Source: JBEIQE01 sp040376705 | Lineage (GTDB): Bacteria; Pseudomonadota; Alphaproteobacteria; UBA2400 | Reading direction: 5' to 3' | Length of the DNA: 64,000 nucleotides | Assembly: GCA_040376705.1 (NCBI GenBank) | Contig: JBEIQE010000005.1 | Span: forward strand, 65,040-129,039 | In this document: piece by piece, positions 18,185-27,545 of the stretch | How positions within the stretch are numbered: position 1 is the stretch's first letter | How the letters are laid out: each line of letters opens with the position of its first letter | The notes under the pieces: model-generated | The model's database searches: none | Seen by the model: the letters and a program-made list of their open reading frames with translations, nothing else | What the model was told of the DNA's origin: nothing | Program-made: the position numbers and the translations under genes

Positions 18185-19267
18185 TTACTCTGTGCCCCCA
18201 ACGCCCATATCGGCCAGACGTTCGGCTTCATCCTGCTCGATCAGCAAATCGATAAACTCATCGAGATCGCCCGCCATAATATGTTCAATCGCATGCGAGG
18301 TATAGTTGATCCTGTGGTCAGTTACGCGCGACTGCGGGAAGTTATAAGTGCGAATACGTTCGGAGCGGTCGCCCGTACCCACCTGGTCGCGGCGGTGCGA
18401 GGCACGTTCATCCGCCAAACGCTGACGCTCCATTTCATACAGTTTGGCGCGGATGATCTTGATCGCTTTGGCGCGGTTCTTGATCTGCGAGCGCTCTTCC
18501 TGCATGTGCACGGTAAGACCGGTTGGTATATGCGTCATGCGCACGGCTGATTCTGTACGGTTGACGCTCTGACCGCCCGCACCGCTAGCGCGCATCACTT
18601 CTATTTTCAGGTCTTTCTCGTCGATTTTGACGTCGACCTCTTCAGCCTCAGGCATAACCGCTACGGTAATGGTCGAGGTATGTACACGGCCCTGTGATTC
18701 AGTCTTGGGCACGCGTTGTACGCGGTGCACACCCGCCTCGAACTTGAGGCGCGCGAATACACCAGCGCCGCTCACTTCGGCAGTGGCATCTTTATAGCCA
18801 CCGATACCGTTATCCGAGATGTCCATGATCTCGAACTTCCAGCCACGACGCGCGGCATATCGCTGGTATGCGCCAAACATTTCAGCCGCAAACAAACCGG
18901 CTTCATCGCCGCCTGCACCGGCACGAATTTCAAGAAAGCCGTTGCGGTCATCCGCTGCATCTTTGGGCAGCAGCATACGCTGTACTTTTTTGGTAAGTAC
19001 AGGCAGCTCGGCACGCTTCTCCAGCCATTCGGCTTCGGCCATGCGGCGCATCTCAAGGTCGGCCTCGGCCTTCATCATCACTTCAAGGTCGGCTACGGCG
19101 CGCTCGGTTGAGCGCAGCTCGTTAACCGCTTCGACCAGCGGGGTAATTTCAGCATATTCCTTCGAGGCCTTGGTAAAGGCTTCGGCAGACAGACCTGTGC
19201 TCGAGAGCAGGCTTTGCAGCTCATCGTGGCGTAACAGGACGCGATGGAGATTGTCTTCCAGAGACAT
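18185..19267 (-). CDS. prfA: Peptide chain release factor 1
   Basis: This 360-residue class I release factor reads UAA and UAG stops. The GGQ catalytic loop is in MRASGAGGQSVNRTESAVRM. The family core AGAGGDEAGLFAAEMFGAYQ and the C-terminal YNFPQSRVTDHRINYTSH are present. Length is as expected. It is followed directly by prmC and then, after 138 bases, by the DUF4167 gene and the terminator at 16663-16701. An unrelated hypothetical gene ends 13 bases upstream of its start. Confidence 0.98.
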   Translation of the reverse strand: MSLEDNLHRVLLRHDELQSLLSSTGLSAEAFTKASKEYAEITPLVEAVNELRSTERAVADLEVMMKAEADLEMRRMAEAEWLEKRAELPVLTKKVQRMLLPKDAADDRNGFLEIRAGAGGDEAGLFAAEMFGAYQRYAARRGWKFEIMDISDNGIGGYKDATAEVSGAGVFARLKFEAGVHRVQRVPKTESQGRVHTSTITVAVMPEAEEVDVKIDEKDLKIEVMRASGAGGQSVNRTESAVRMTHIPTGLTVHMQEERSQIKNRAKAIKIIRAKLYEMERQRLADERASHRRDQVGTGDRSERIRTYNFPQSRVTDHRINYTSHAIEHIMAGDLDEFIDLLIEQDEAERLADMGVGGTE

Positions 19268-19280
19268 AGAAAAAACTCAG

Positions 19281-19919
19281 CTACTTAAGGCCCGGTGGCG
19301 TTGTGGGATGCTGAGATGGCATGGAGGGTGCAGGTAAGGCAAGCGTATTATTGCCGCTAGGGGGTGAATATGCGCTGTTTCTCAGGCGAGAGAGCAGCTG
19401 TGTGGCCTCCGTTTCCGCCATGAAATTATCCCATTCGGCCAGCGCGTTAAACGCGCCTTGCAGGGCCTGCCCCATGCGCGGGCCTTTGTATTTTATGGTG
19501 CCAGCCTCGTGCTTGGTGATGGTGCCCTTGCGCAGCAGGTCTTTTTTATCGGCCAGCGCGAACATGTTATCGACCAGTACCCGCAGGGCGATTTTTACAT
19601 CGGCGCGCGAATTCATCTCATCAAGGTGGGCCTCTACATTACCATCACGCCCAGCCTGACGGCTACTACCCTCAACTTTATCAAGCGCCTTGGCCAGCTG
19701 CATCCATGGCTCACCGCCGGTTGAATGCAAAATATCGAGCTCGGCCTTCTCATCCCTATTACCTGATTTTTTGATCTGGGGCCCGAGTTTGTAGGTTTTC
19801 TCGTGCTGGCTCTTAAGCACGTGACCAGCATGGCAGATATCCTGGAGAATCTCCCAGAACCGCACACTAACCTTGTAGCTTCGCTCAGTCCCGGTTGGCG
19901 GTGTCTCGGCCATGCCCAT
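19281..19919 (-). CDS. Hypothetical soluble protein between ispG and prfA
   Basis: This is a 212-residue charged protein with no signal peptide or membrane segment. It contains FWEILQDICHAGHVLKSQHE, a Lys-rich stretch, VEAHLDEMNSRADVKIALRV and a Pro/Ser-rich low-complexity tail after about residue 180. I do not recognise it. The start may be ATG 19919 or the next Met two codons later. It lies on the same strand between ispG and prfA and is probably co-transcribed, although it is not part of the usual conserved neighbourhood. It could be a lineage-specific addition. Confidence 0.65.
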   Translation of the reverse strand: MGMAETPPTGTERSYKVSVRFWEILQDICHAGHVLKSQHEKTYKLGPQIKKSGNRDEKAELDILHSTGGEPWMQLAKALDKVEGSSRQAGRDGNVEAHLDEMNSRADVKIALRVLVDNMFALADKKDLLRKGTITKHEAGTIKYKGPRMGQALQGAFNALAEWDNFMAETEATQLLSRLRNSAYSPPSGNNTLALPAPSMPSQHPTTPPGLK

Positions 19920-19995
19920 CTATCCCTGCTTATTGTTTTGTTAGGTACAGCATCGGCAAGAACGCGGATTAACGCAAGAGGTAATTGCTGAAAAA

Positions 19996-21111
19996 CTAGG
20001 CAGCTTCGGTCTTTTTTACAGTCGCCGCCCTCTCCTCGACCATTTTAACCAGATGCTCGACGATGCTTTCGTCCCTGTCCATCAGGCGGTGCGCGGTCTG
20101 CCCGCCCACGTAAACCTGATGCACGCCGTTGCCACCGCCGGTAAAGCCAATATCAGTCGAGCGTGCTTCACCCGGCCCGTTCACCACGCAGCCGATAACC
20201 GATAACGTCATCGGCACGGTGATATGCGCCAAGCGCGCCTCCAGCTCGGCCACAGTTTTGATCACATCGAAATTCTGGCGCGCGCAGCTGGGGCAGGCAA
20301 TCACGCTCACACCGCGGGTACGCAGGTACATGCTCTTGAGCATTTCAAAGCCAACAGCCACTTCCTCAACCGGGTCGGCCGAAAGCGACACACGTAGCGT
20401 ATCGCCAATCCCGCTCCACAGCAGCATGCCAAGGCCGATGGATGATTTTACCGTACCGGTGCGCAAGCCCCCAGCTTCAGTAATGCCGATATGCAGCGAG
20501 TGATCGCAGGCATCTGCCAGTTGCTGATAGGCCGCAACGGCCAAGAACACATCGCTGGCTTTAACTGAAATCTTGAACTCATGGAAATCGAGATCCTGCA
20601 GAATAGCAGCTTGTGTGAGCGCGCTTTCGACCAGCGCCTCAGGGCATGGCTCGCCATACTTCTCAAGCAGGTCGCGCTCGAGTGAGCCTGCATTCACGCC
20701 AATACGCATCGAGCAACCATGGTCCTGCGCGGCGCGCACTACTTCACGCACACGCTCGGCGCTACCGATGTTACCGGGGTTTACACGCAAACAGGCCGCA
20801 CCTGCCTTGGCCGCTTCTATCGCGCGTTTATAGTGGAAATGGATATCGGCCACAATCGGCACCGGGCTGCCGGTCACAATGGCTTTAAGTGCGGCGGTTG
20901 ACTCTTCATCCGGGCAGGACACCCGTACAATATCAGCCCCTGCGCGTGCTGCTGCATTCACTTGCGCCAATGTAGCCAGTGCATCCGTGGTGGGGGTATT
21001 GGTCATGGTCTGCACGCTGATGGGCGCATCGCCACCTACAAGTACAGTACCTACTTTGATCTGGCGGGATTTACGGCGCTGAATATGACGATAAGCACGC
21101 TCGGTCTGCAT
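19996..21111 (-). CDS. ispG: 4-hydroxy-3-methylbut-2-en-1-yl diphosphate synthase (flavodoxin)
   Basis: This 371-residue iron-sulfur enzyme of the MEP pathway converts ME-cPP to HMBPP for isoprenoids, including the ubiquinone side chain. It carries VLVGGDAPISVQTMTNT, VRVSCPDEES, ADIHFHYKRAIEA and LRVNPGNIG. The C-terminal cluster ligands are in IACPSCARQNFD and VIGCVVNGPGEA, with Cys-x2-Cys then Cys and the conserved Glu. Length and motifs are complete. It lies downstream of the RodZ-like gene. Confidence 0.97.
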   Translation of the reverse strand: MQTERAYRHIQRRKSRQIKVGTVLVGGDAPISVQTMTNTPTTDALATLAQVNAAARAGADIVRVSCPDEESTAALKAIVTGSPVPIVADIHFHYKRAIEAAKAGAACLRVNPGNIGSAERVREVVRAAQDHGCSMRIGVNAGSLERDLLEKYGEPCPEALVESALTQAAILQDLDFHEFKISVKASDVFLAVAAYQQLADACDHSLHIGITEAGGLRTGTVKSSIGLGMLLWSGIGDTLRVSLSADPVEEVAVGFEMLKSMYLRTRGVSVIACPSCARQNFDVIKTVAELEARLAHITVPMTLSVIGCVVNGPGEARSTDIGFTGGGNGVHQVYVGGQTAHRLMDRDESIVEHLVKMVEERAATVKKTEAA

Positions 21112-21140
21112 TATGCACCCCCTTGTTAGGTGGGCGCAGC

Positions 21141-22064
21141 CTAGTTTAAAACGGCACTGCCGTCGAGCAGGCGCGCAGGATCTAATGTCACATCATAGCG
21201 GGTGCGGCCGGTATCATTGCGCTGCGGTACCAGACGGCCATCGACCATAATGGCGAGATCGCTCAGATTCCCGGTTGAAAGCTGCACGCGACCCCAGTTA
21301 GACGGCAGGGTATAGTTCTGCCCGGCACGCATGACAATGCTACCTACGCGCTGGCCAGCTTCGTTACGGAACTGAACCCAGGTTTCGCCATAGGCACGCA
21401 GGCTGATCACGCCAGCGCCGCGGTAGGCCTGCGGCGGTGTGGGGGCTACCGGCTGGGCTACAACCTCAGCAGAGGTTACAGCTGGCTGGGCAACCGGAGC
21501 AGCAACAGCAGCTGGTGCGGGCGCTACAAATACCGGCGCGGGCGGCACAGCCTCTTCGGCAAAGCGGGTGGGCAAGGGAGGGACTGACAGCACAGCATCG
21601 CGCCTGTCGGGCATGCTGGCCTGCCACAGGCCATAAGCCAACACCACTAGCACAAGACCAGCGATGACCACAGCCATACTGGGGATGCGGCGCTCGGCGC
21701 TGTCGGGCTCAGTGTTCAGGTTGAACTGGGCAATGGCTGGCAGCGGGGCCGGTGCGCCGGTCGCTTCTTCACGGAAGCGGCTGAGCAGCTCGGCTTTATC
21801 GAGCTCTAAAAAGTTGGCATAGGCCGAAACAAAACCTTGTGCGTAGACCAGCGGCGGCAAGTCGGCAAAACGGCCTTCTTCCAGCGCCTCGAGATGGGCG
21901 GCACGGATGTTCAGGGAATTGGCAACTTCATGCAGATCGTAGCCCAACAGGATGCGCGCGTTGCGCAAGACGGTCGCCACCGACTCAGGCGAACGGTCAG
22001 CAGCATTCCCGCGCACATGCGCGCTGCCTTTCCAGTTAGTTTTCAGACGTCCGATATCGCCCAT
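21141..22064 (-). CDS. RodZ-like protein (HTH, one TM segment, DUF4115)
   Basis: This protein of about 307 residues has an N-terminal helix-turn-helix of the RodZ type (VLRNARILLGYDLHEVANSL, then YAQGFVSAYANFLELDKAEL). A transmembrane segment follows (MAVVIAGLVLVVLAYGLW), then an Ala/Pro/Val-rich linker and a C-terminal DUF4115 beta domain (ISLRAYGETWVQFRNEAGQ, LSDLAIMVDGRLV). RodZ links MreB to the cell-wall elongation machinery. A TTG start at 22100 would add 12 residues. ATG 22064 is chosen, though its Shine-Dalgarno AAGAG is rather distant. It is downstream of ptsP and upstream of ispG on one strand. Confidence 0.86.
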   Translation of the reverse strand: MGDIGRLKTNWKGSAHVRGNAADRSPESVATVLRNARILLGYDLHEVANSLNIRAAHLEALEEGRFADLPPLVYAQGFVSAYANFLELDKAELLSRFREEATGAPAPLPAIAQFNLNTEPDSAERRIPSMAVVIAGLVLVVLAYGLWQASMPDRRDAVLSVPPLPTRFAEEAVPPAPVFVAPAPAAVAAPVAQPAVTSAEVVAQPVAPTPPQAYRGAGVISLRAYGETWVQFRNEAGQRVGSIVMRAGQNYTLPSNWGRVQLSTGNLSDLAIMVDGRLVPQRNDTGRTRYDVTLDPARLLDGSAVLN

Positions 22065-22148
22065 GGCGAAGATATACTCTTGATTTGAGTTGATGTGCAA
22101 ACACCTAGCAGAGCGCCTCCAGCCAGCGCAACGTGCATTTGCTCAAAA

Positions 22149-24467
22149 TTACCTGAAATGCTCGATATATACGCCGCGATCGCGCGCAAATGCCGCTAAT
22201 TTCGGCCTTAATGTGCGGTCGGGGCTTTCCATAAGAGTTTCCATAAAGGCCGTTAACGGCCCCAGATGAAGAGAACGAAGCATCAACTTAACCGAGTCAA
22301 ACGAGCCAGCCGAGAGCGAAAGCGCACGGTAACCGATGCCCAGCAGCGCCATGGCCTCGAGCGGCTGGCCCGCCAGCTCACCGCATAGTGTGAGCGGACG
22401 TTTAGCGATAGCGCATTCACGCGCGATACTGCGGAGCATGGTAAGCACAGCGGGCGAGAGCGGGTCGTACCGGCTGGTGATGGCACGGTTGCCACGGTCA
22501 GCCGCCAGTACAAACTGCAAGAGATCGTTACTGCCAATCGAGAGGAAGTCGACCTCGCGTAATAGCGCCGGCAGCTGGAACAGCAAGGCGGGCACCTCAA
22601 GCATCGCGCCAACCTCAAGCTTGGTCGGCGGCTCTTCCTTGCGCTCATGGGCACGCTCACGCTCTTTCTCGAGCAGTTCTTTAGCGCGCATCAGCTCATC
22701 CACCTCGGTGATCATGGGGAACATGATTTTGAGGTTACGGCCCGCACCTGCGCGCAGCAGCGCCCGTAACTGCTGGCGCAGCATGGAAGGGCGATCAAGA
22801 CCAATACGAATAGCGCGCCAGCCCAGTGCCGGGTTCTCTTCGACCGGATGAGTCATGTAAGGCAAAAACTTGTCGCCACCGATATCCAGCGTGCGGAACG
22901 TCACACTGCGTCCGCCAGACTGATCGAGCACTTTTTTATAAATCTCGGTCTGAATGGCGACATCAGGGAAGTCGCCACGCGAGAGGAACGGAATTTCAGT
23001 ACGATACAAGCCAATGCCATCGGCCTTGGTCATCTCGAGCTGCGGCACATCAAGCAGCAAGCCGCAATTGAGGTTAAGCGAAACACTCACACCATCGAGC
23101 GTGACTGACGGCAGCGCACGCACCTCGGCATTTATACGTGCCTTGTTTGCACGTGCGGCCATGCTTTTTACAAAGGTGCTGCGCACTTCTTCGGCAGGGC
23201 GCACCAGTACCTGTGCATTATCGGCATCAAGCAGCAGCTCATCGCCCGCTTCGATACGCGCGAGTGCATTGCTGCACTGGCCGAGCACGGGTATGCCCAA
23301 AGCGCGGGCCACAATCACCACATGGCTGGTGGCTGCGCCTTCTTCCAGAATCACACCGCGCAGCTTGGCGGAAGGGATATCCAGCAGCTCGGCTGGCCCG
23401 AGGTGACGGGCCACCAGAATGGCATCATCGGGAATGGGCGCAGCTTTAAAAGCATCTGCCGGGCGCAATAAATGCTGCAACAAGCGGCGCGAGAGATCAT
23501 CAAAATCAGAGAGGCGATCACGCAAATACGGATCGGTACTGGCCGAGAGGCGCGTCTTGATCTGCTCGGCCACCTGCATAACTGCAGCCTCGGCAGTCAG
23601 GCCGGAGCGAATGGCCTCGTTAATACGGCCCACCCAACCGCGATCACTCGCGATCATGCGGTAGGCTTCAAGCACTTCGTCTTTATCGGTGTTACCGCTG
23701 GGCTGCAGCAGGCTATCGAGCGAGGCATGCATGGCGGCCAAGGCCGCGTTCAGGCGTTTGACCTCTTGCGTGGGGTTATCGGCCAGCAGGCGCTCGATGG
23801 TAATTTCTGCACGGTGCAAAATGGCTTTGCCCACCGCCATACCGGCGTTAAACGGCATACCGGTCAGGCGCGCGGGGCCAAACGCCTCTTCGGCATTCAA
23901 GCTGGTTTCGGTATTGGCGATAAAGTCGCCACCTGACACCAGCTCGGCCAGCACCATGGCGACAGTCTGCAGTGTCTCGATTTCTTCAGCCGTATAAGCG
24001 CGTGTCTCTTTATGCTGAATGGCCAGCACACCGCGTACCTTGCCGCCGCGCACCAATGGTACACCGCAAAGCGACTGGAACGGATCCTCGCCCGTCTCGG
24101 GGCGATAGGCAAAGTTAGGGTGCTGCGGGGCATTGCTGGTGGCCAGCGGGCCAGCAGCAGCGGCAATAGAGCCGATAAGACCTTCGCCTACACGCAAACG
24201 GGTATGATGCACCGCCTTGGGGTTAAGGCCGATGGTAGCAAACAGCTCAAGCACTTCGCCCGCGCGCAGCAGATAGAGCGAGCATACCTCAGCCCCGGCA
24301 GCCGAAGCGATGAGGCGTACCACATGGTCGAGGCGCTTTTGCGAAGGCTGATCAGCTGCTAAGGCATCGCGCAGGCCCGAAAGCAGGTGACGCGTATCCA
24401 TGGTGCTTTTAGAAGCACCTTTTTGCGGGCTACTGGCAGGTGTCTGTCCAGATTGCCCGGCCATCAT
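22149..24467 (-). CDS. ptsP: Phosphoenolpyruvate-protein phosphotransferase PtsP (EI-Ntr)
   Basis: This is a 772-residue protein with an N-terminal GAF domain (about 40-180: EVCSLYLLRAGEVLELFATI, LRVGEGLIGSIA) followed by an enzyme I core. The phosphohistidine motif is EEGAATSHVVIVARALGIP. PEP-site motifs are GIGLYRTEIPFLSRG, VTFRTLDIGGDKFLPYM, NPALGWRAIRIGLDRP, SIGSNDLLQFVLAADRGN and LTLCGELAG. It starts the regulatory nitrogen PTS, in which the GAF domain senses glutamine or 2-oxoglutarate in studied bacteria. The NPr and EIIA-Ntr partners are not in this window. It overlaps the upstream nitronate-monooxygenase-like gene by 4 bases and lies near lysC, as in many Alphaproteobacteria. Confidence 0.96.
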   Translation of the reverse strand: MMAGQSGQTPASSPQKGASKSTMDTRHLLSGLRDALAADQPSQKRLDHVVRLIASAAGAEVCSLYLLRAGEVLELFATIGLNPKAVHHTRLRVGEGLIGSIAAAAGPLATSNAPQHPNFAYRPETGEDPFQSLCGVPLVRGGKVRGVLAIQHKETRAYTAEEIETLQTVAMVLAELVSGGDFIANTETSLNAEEAFGPARLTGMPFNAGMAVGKAILHRAEITIERLLADNPTQEVKRLNAALAAMHASLDSLLQPSGNTDKDEVLEAYRMIASDRGWVGRINEAIRSGLTAEAAVMQVAEQIKTRLSASTDPYLRDRLSDFDDLSRRLLQHLLRPADAFKAAPIPDDAILVARHLGPAELLDIPSAKLRGVILEEGAATSHVVIVARALGIPVLGQCSNALARIEAGDELLLDADNAQVLVRPAEEVRSTFVKSMAARANKARINAEVRALPSVTLDGVSVSLNLNCGLLLDVPQLEMTKADGIGLYRTEIPFLSRGDFPDVAIQTEIYKKVLDQSGGRSVTFRTLDIGGDKFLPYMTHPVEENPALGWRAIRIGLDRPSMLRQQLRALLRAGAGRNLKIMFPMITEVDELMRAKELLEKERERAHERKEEPPTKLEVGAMLEVPALLFQLPALLREVDFLSIGSNDLLQFVLAADRGNRAITSRYDPLSPAVLTMLRSIARECAIAKRPLTLCGELAGQPLEAMALLGIGYRALSLSAGSFDSVKLMLRSLHLGPLTAFMETLMESPDRTLRPKLAAFARDRGVYIEHFR

Positions 24468-25507
24468 GGAACTCCGATGCTGCGCTGGGAAATACCCCAG
24501 ACGGCCTGCTGTGTAAGCTCGGCCAATATCTCGGCTGCAGGCTGAATCTTGTGCACCATGCCCACACTCTGCCCGGCCATCACCGAGCCGGTTTCAACAT
24601 CACCCTCAATCACAGCGCGGCGCAGGGCACCCGCCCAGAAATGCTCGATCTCAAGCTGGGCAGCCTTCTGGTCGAGCTCGCCTTTATCAAAGCGCGCAAT
24701 CACTTCGCGCTGCTTATCGATAAACTTCTGCGTGCCCTCGTTAGCCAAGCCGCGCACCGGAATAACCGGGAAGCGCTGGTCAACCTGCGGCGAAAGTACT
24801 GCATCGCGTGCTGAAGCCTTGAGGAAGGCGTTCTTGAACTTGGGATGCGCAATCGACTCTGTCGCGCATACAAAGCGCGTACCCAGCTGTACGCCCGAAG
24901 CGCCGATATCGAGGAAGGTAACAATCGCTTCGCCACGGCCAATACCACCCGCTACAAACACCGGTACTTCACGAATGGTGGGGAGAATTTCCTGCGCGAG
25001 AATGGAGGTTGCCACCGGGCCGGTATGGCCGCCGGCTTCCATGCCTTCAATGACCAGCGCATCCGCCCCCTGCTTGACGAGGCGTTTGGCAGTAATCGCT
25101 GTAGGCGCAAAGCACATGAGCTTGGCTCCGCCGTCCTTCACCGCCCTCATCGCATCCTGCGGCGGCAAGCCGCCAGCCAGCACGATGTGGCTTACATTCT
25201 CTTCAAGGCACACCTTGATGAGATCGAGCAGCTGCGGGTGCATGGTAATGACATTCACACCGAATGGCTTGGTTGTAAGCGCGCGCGTGGCCTTGATTTC
25301 GGCCCGCAGGATATCCGGCGGCATCGAGCCTGAGGCTAGCACACCAAAACCGCCGCCGTTAGAGATGGCAGCAACCAGGTTGCGCTCCGAGACCCAGGTC
25401 ATGGCGCCGCCCATAATGGCAAACTCGGTACCGAGGAACTCAGCGCCGCGCTTCCAGAGATTGTCGAGATAGGTACGGGACCAGGCTTCTTTTTCAGGCG
25501 ACAGCAT
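24464..25507 (-). CDS. Nitronate monooxygenase / 2-nitropropane dioxygenase family flavoprotein
   Basis: This FMN-dependent TIM-barrel protein is about 347 residues long. Motifs include FAIMGGAMTWVSERNLVAAI, SNGGGFGVLASGSMPPDILR, KPFGVNVIT, ALVIEGMEAGGHTG, VPVFVAGGIGRGEAIV and GASGVQLGTRFVCATES. Relatives include nitronate monooxygenases and FabK-like enoyl reductases, so the substrate cannot be told from sequence. ATG 25507 is chosen. A start at 25534 would add 9 residues lying entirely within the lysC end. Its start overlaps the lysC stop and its stop overlaps the ptsP start, so the three genes are translationally coupled. Confidence 0.87.
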   Translation of the reverse strand: MLSPEKEAWSRTYLDNLWKRGAEFLGTEFAIMGGAMTWVSERNLVAAISNGGGFGVLASGSMPPDILRAEIKATRALTTKPFGVNVITMHPQLLDLIKVCLEENVSHIVLAGGLPPQDAMRAVKDGGAKLMCFAPTAITAKRLVKQGADALVIEGMEAGGHTGPVATSILAQEILPTIREVPVFVAGGIGRGEAIVTFLDIGASGVQLGTRFVCATESIAHPKFKNAFLKASARDAVLSPQVDQRFPVIPVRGLANEGTQKFIDKQREVIARFDKGELDQKAAQLEIEHFWAGALRRAVIEGDVETGSVMAGQSVGMVHKIQPAAEILAELTQQAVWGISQRSIGVP

Positions 25508-26729
25508 CGAGACCATAAGCAGTATGAAGGGCACGGACGGCCAGCTCGGTGTAGCTGGTTTCGATCAAAACACTGATCTTGATTTCGGAGGTCGAGATCA
25601 CGCGGATGTTGATCCCCTTCTCGAACAAGGTCTTGAACATCATGGCGGCAACACCGGCATGTGAGCGCATGCCGACACCGATAACGCTGATCTTGGAGAC
25701 ATCGGAATCGGTTTGTACAGCGTCATAACCAAATTCTTTGCGTACGGTCTCGAGCGCTTCAACCGATTTGATCAAGTCGCTCTTGGGTACGGTGAAGGTC
25801 ATGTCGGTGGTGCCATCGGCCGAAATGTTCTGCACAATCATATCAACGTTGATATGCGCCTCGGCCAAGGGGCCGAAGATGGCAGCGGCCACACCCGGAC
25901 GGTCCGGTACGTTGCGCAGGGTGATCTGGGCATCGTCGCGGCTATAGGCAATGCCGGTGACAGTCTGGCTCTCCATCACATTCTCCTCGTCTGTCATCAT
26001 GGTGCCGGGCAGGCTGGAACCCACTTCTGGCGCAAAACTCGATAAAACCTGCACTGGTACACGGTGGCGCATAGCCATTTCAACCGAGCGGGTCTGCAAC
26101 ACCTTGGCGCCTACTGACGCCAGCTCGAGCATTTCCTCACAGGTAATGTGCTTGAGCTTGCGCGCCTTTTCGGCAATGCGCGGGTCGGTGGTATAAACGC
26201 CGTCCACATCGGTATAGATATCACAGCGCAGGGCCTGCAAGGCAGCCGCCAAGGCAACCGCCGATGTGTCCGAGCCACCACGGCCCAGCGTGGTAATACG
26301 GCCGTCACTGGTTACACCCTGAAAACCCGCAACCACAGGAATAGTACCACTCGCCATATCGGCGAGTAAATTCGCTGGCTCAATACGCTCGATGCGTGCC
26401 TTGCCATGGGCGTTATTGGTTACAATCGGCACCTGCCAGCCCTGATAGGCCTTGGCCTTGAGCCCAAGGTCCTGCAGCGCAATCGCCATCAGGCCACTGG
26501 TCACCTGCTCGCCGCTGGCGACGACCTGATCGTACTCGCTCCAGGGGAAGTCAGCCTTGGCGCTACGGCAGTAGTCAACCAGAGCGTTGGTCACGCCCGC
26601 CATGGCCGAAACCACCACGGTAATCTGATGCCCAGCCTGATGTTCACGCAGCACTTTTTGCGCAGCATTTTTAATGCGGCTGACATCGGCAACAGAGGTG
26701 CCGCCAAACTTGAGAACCAGACGGGCCAT
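25494..26729 (-). CDS. lysC: Aspartate kinase
   Basis: This 411-residue enzyme catalyses the first step of Lys/Thr/Met and diaminopimelate synthesis. The amino acid kinase domain begins MARLVLKFGGTSVADVSRI and includes TLGRGGSDTSAVALAAAL and DIYTDVDGVYTTDPR. Two C-terminal ACT domains follow (VTGIAYSRDDAQITLRNVPD, and SKISVIGVGMRSHAGVAA), which allow feedback control. The start is ATG 26729. The frame stays open upstream to 27248, but that part runs antisense through ubiG, has no family similarity and is rejected. It is divergent from ubiG, with about 75 bases between start codons. Confidence 0.97.
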   Translation of the reverse strand: MARLVLKFGGTSVADVSRIKNAAQKVLREHQAGHQITVVVSAMAGVTNALVDYCRSAKADFPWSEYDQVVASGEQVTSGLMAIALQDLGLKAKAYQGWQVPIVTNNAHGKARIERIEPANLLADMASGTIPVVAGFQGVTSDGRITTLGRGGSDTSAVALAAALQALRCDIYTDVDGVYTTDPRIAEKARKLKHITCEEMLELASVGAKVLQTRSVEMAMRHRVPVQVLSSFAPEVGSSLPGTMMTDEENVMESQTVTGIAYSRDDAQITLRNVPDRPGVAAAIFGPLAEAHINVDMIVQNISADGTTDMTFTVPKSDLIKSVEALETVRKEFGYDAVQTDSDVSKISVIGVGMRSHAGVAAMMFKTLFEKGINIRVISTSEIKISVLIETSYTELAVRALHTAYGLDAVA

Positions 26730-26804
26730 ACAGGGCTGTTTGTGCGTCTTTATGGCGTTTATGTCAATGTTGCATAAGCTATTTATGGAGTGCATATTTG
26801 CCCC

Positions 26805-27545
26805 ATGACAGCCACCCGCAATACCCTCGACCCCCATGAACAAAGCCGCTTTGGCGCATTGAGCCATGAGTGGTGGGCAGAGGATGGGGCTTTTGCTGCA
26901 CTCGCTGCCTATAACCCCATTCGCCTTGCCTATATCCGCGAGGCCGTGACCAAGGGTATGGGGCGCGATGTGAGCGGTAAAACGCCGCTTAAGGGTCTGC
27001 GAATCCTCGACATTGGCTGCGGTGGCGGCATTCTGGCCGAGCCTCTGGCCCGTATGGGCGCCAAGGTAACCGGGCTTGACGCTACGGCCCCTGCTATTGC
27101 GGCGGCCAAACAGCACGCCAAGCAGAACGGGCTGGAGATCGACTACCGCCTCTCTACCATCGAGCGCTTCAAGCCCTCGGCCAAGTTCGATGTGGTGGTA
27201 GCGTCTGAAGTTTTGGAGCACGTGGCGGATGCTGAAAGCTTTTTGCAAAATGCTGCCAGCATGCTGCGCCCGGGCGGCGTGCTGGTGATCACCACCATCA
27301 ACCGCACGCTACGCTCACTCGCTTTTGGTATTATCGCCGCCGAGCATATTCTCAAGATGGTTCCCATCGGCACGCATAGCTGGAAGAAGTTCATCAAGCC
27401 ATCTGAAATCGCCGCCCTGCTCGAAGGCACCGGCGCTGAAGTACAGGATGTAATGGGCGTGATCTATAACCCCCTGACCAAGCGCATGCGCACCTCACGC
27501 AGTGATCTGGCGGTTAACTACATGCTGTGGGCGCTTAAGGCTTAA
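26805..27545 (+). CDS. ubiG: Ubiquinone biosynthesis O-methyltransferase
   Basis: This 246-residue class I SAM enzyme performs both O-methylations of ubiquinone synthesis. It has the UbiG opening TLDPHEQSRFGALSHEWWAE, the SAM loop LRILDIGCGGGILAEPLARM, VTGLDATAPAIAAAK, VVVASEVLEHVADAESF and a C-terminal KPSEIAALLEG / MGVIYNPLT. ATG 26805 is preferred over GTG 26790, with GGAG at 26787-26790. It diverges from lysC, a common alphaproteobacterial arrangement, and its stop overlaps that of the convergent gene by 4 bases. Two other ubiquinone-related genes in the window are the UbiH-like gene (52885) and ispG. Confidence 0.97.
   Translation: MTATRNTLDPHEQSRFGALSHEWWAEDGAFAALAAYNPIRLAYIREAVTKGMGRDVSGKTPLKGLRILDIGCGGGILAEPLARMGAKVTGLDATAPAIAAAKQHAKQNGLEIDYRLSTIERFKPSAKFDVVVASEVLEHVADAESFLQNAASMLRPGGVLVITTINRTLRSLAFGIIAAEHILKMVPIGTHSWKKFIKPSEIAALLEGTGAEVQDVMGVIYNPLTKRMRTSRSDLAVNYMLWALKA

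Noticed and set aside
26730..27248. N-terminal extension of aspartate kinase by about 170 residues
   Set aside because: It is antisense to ubiG and has no kinase-like sequence. MARLVLKFGG at 26729 is the normal start.
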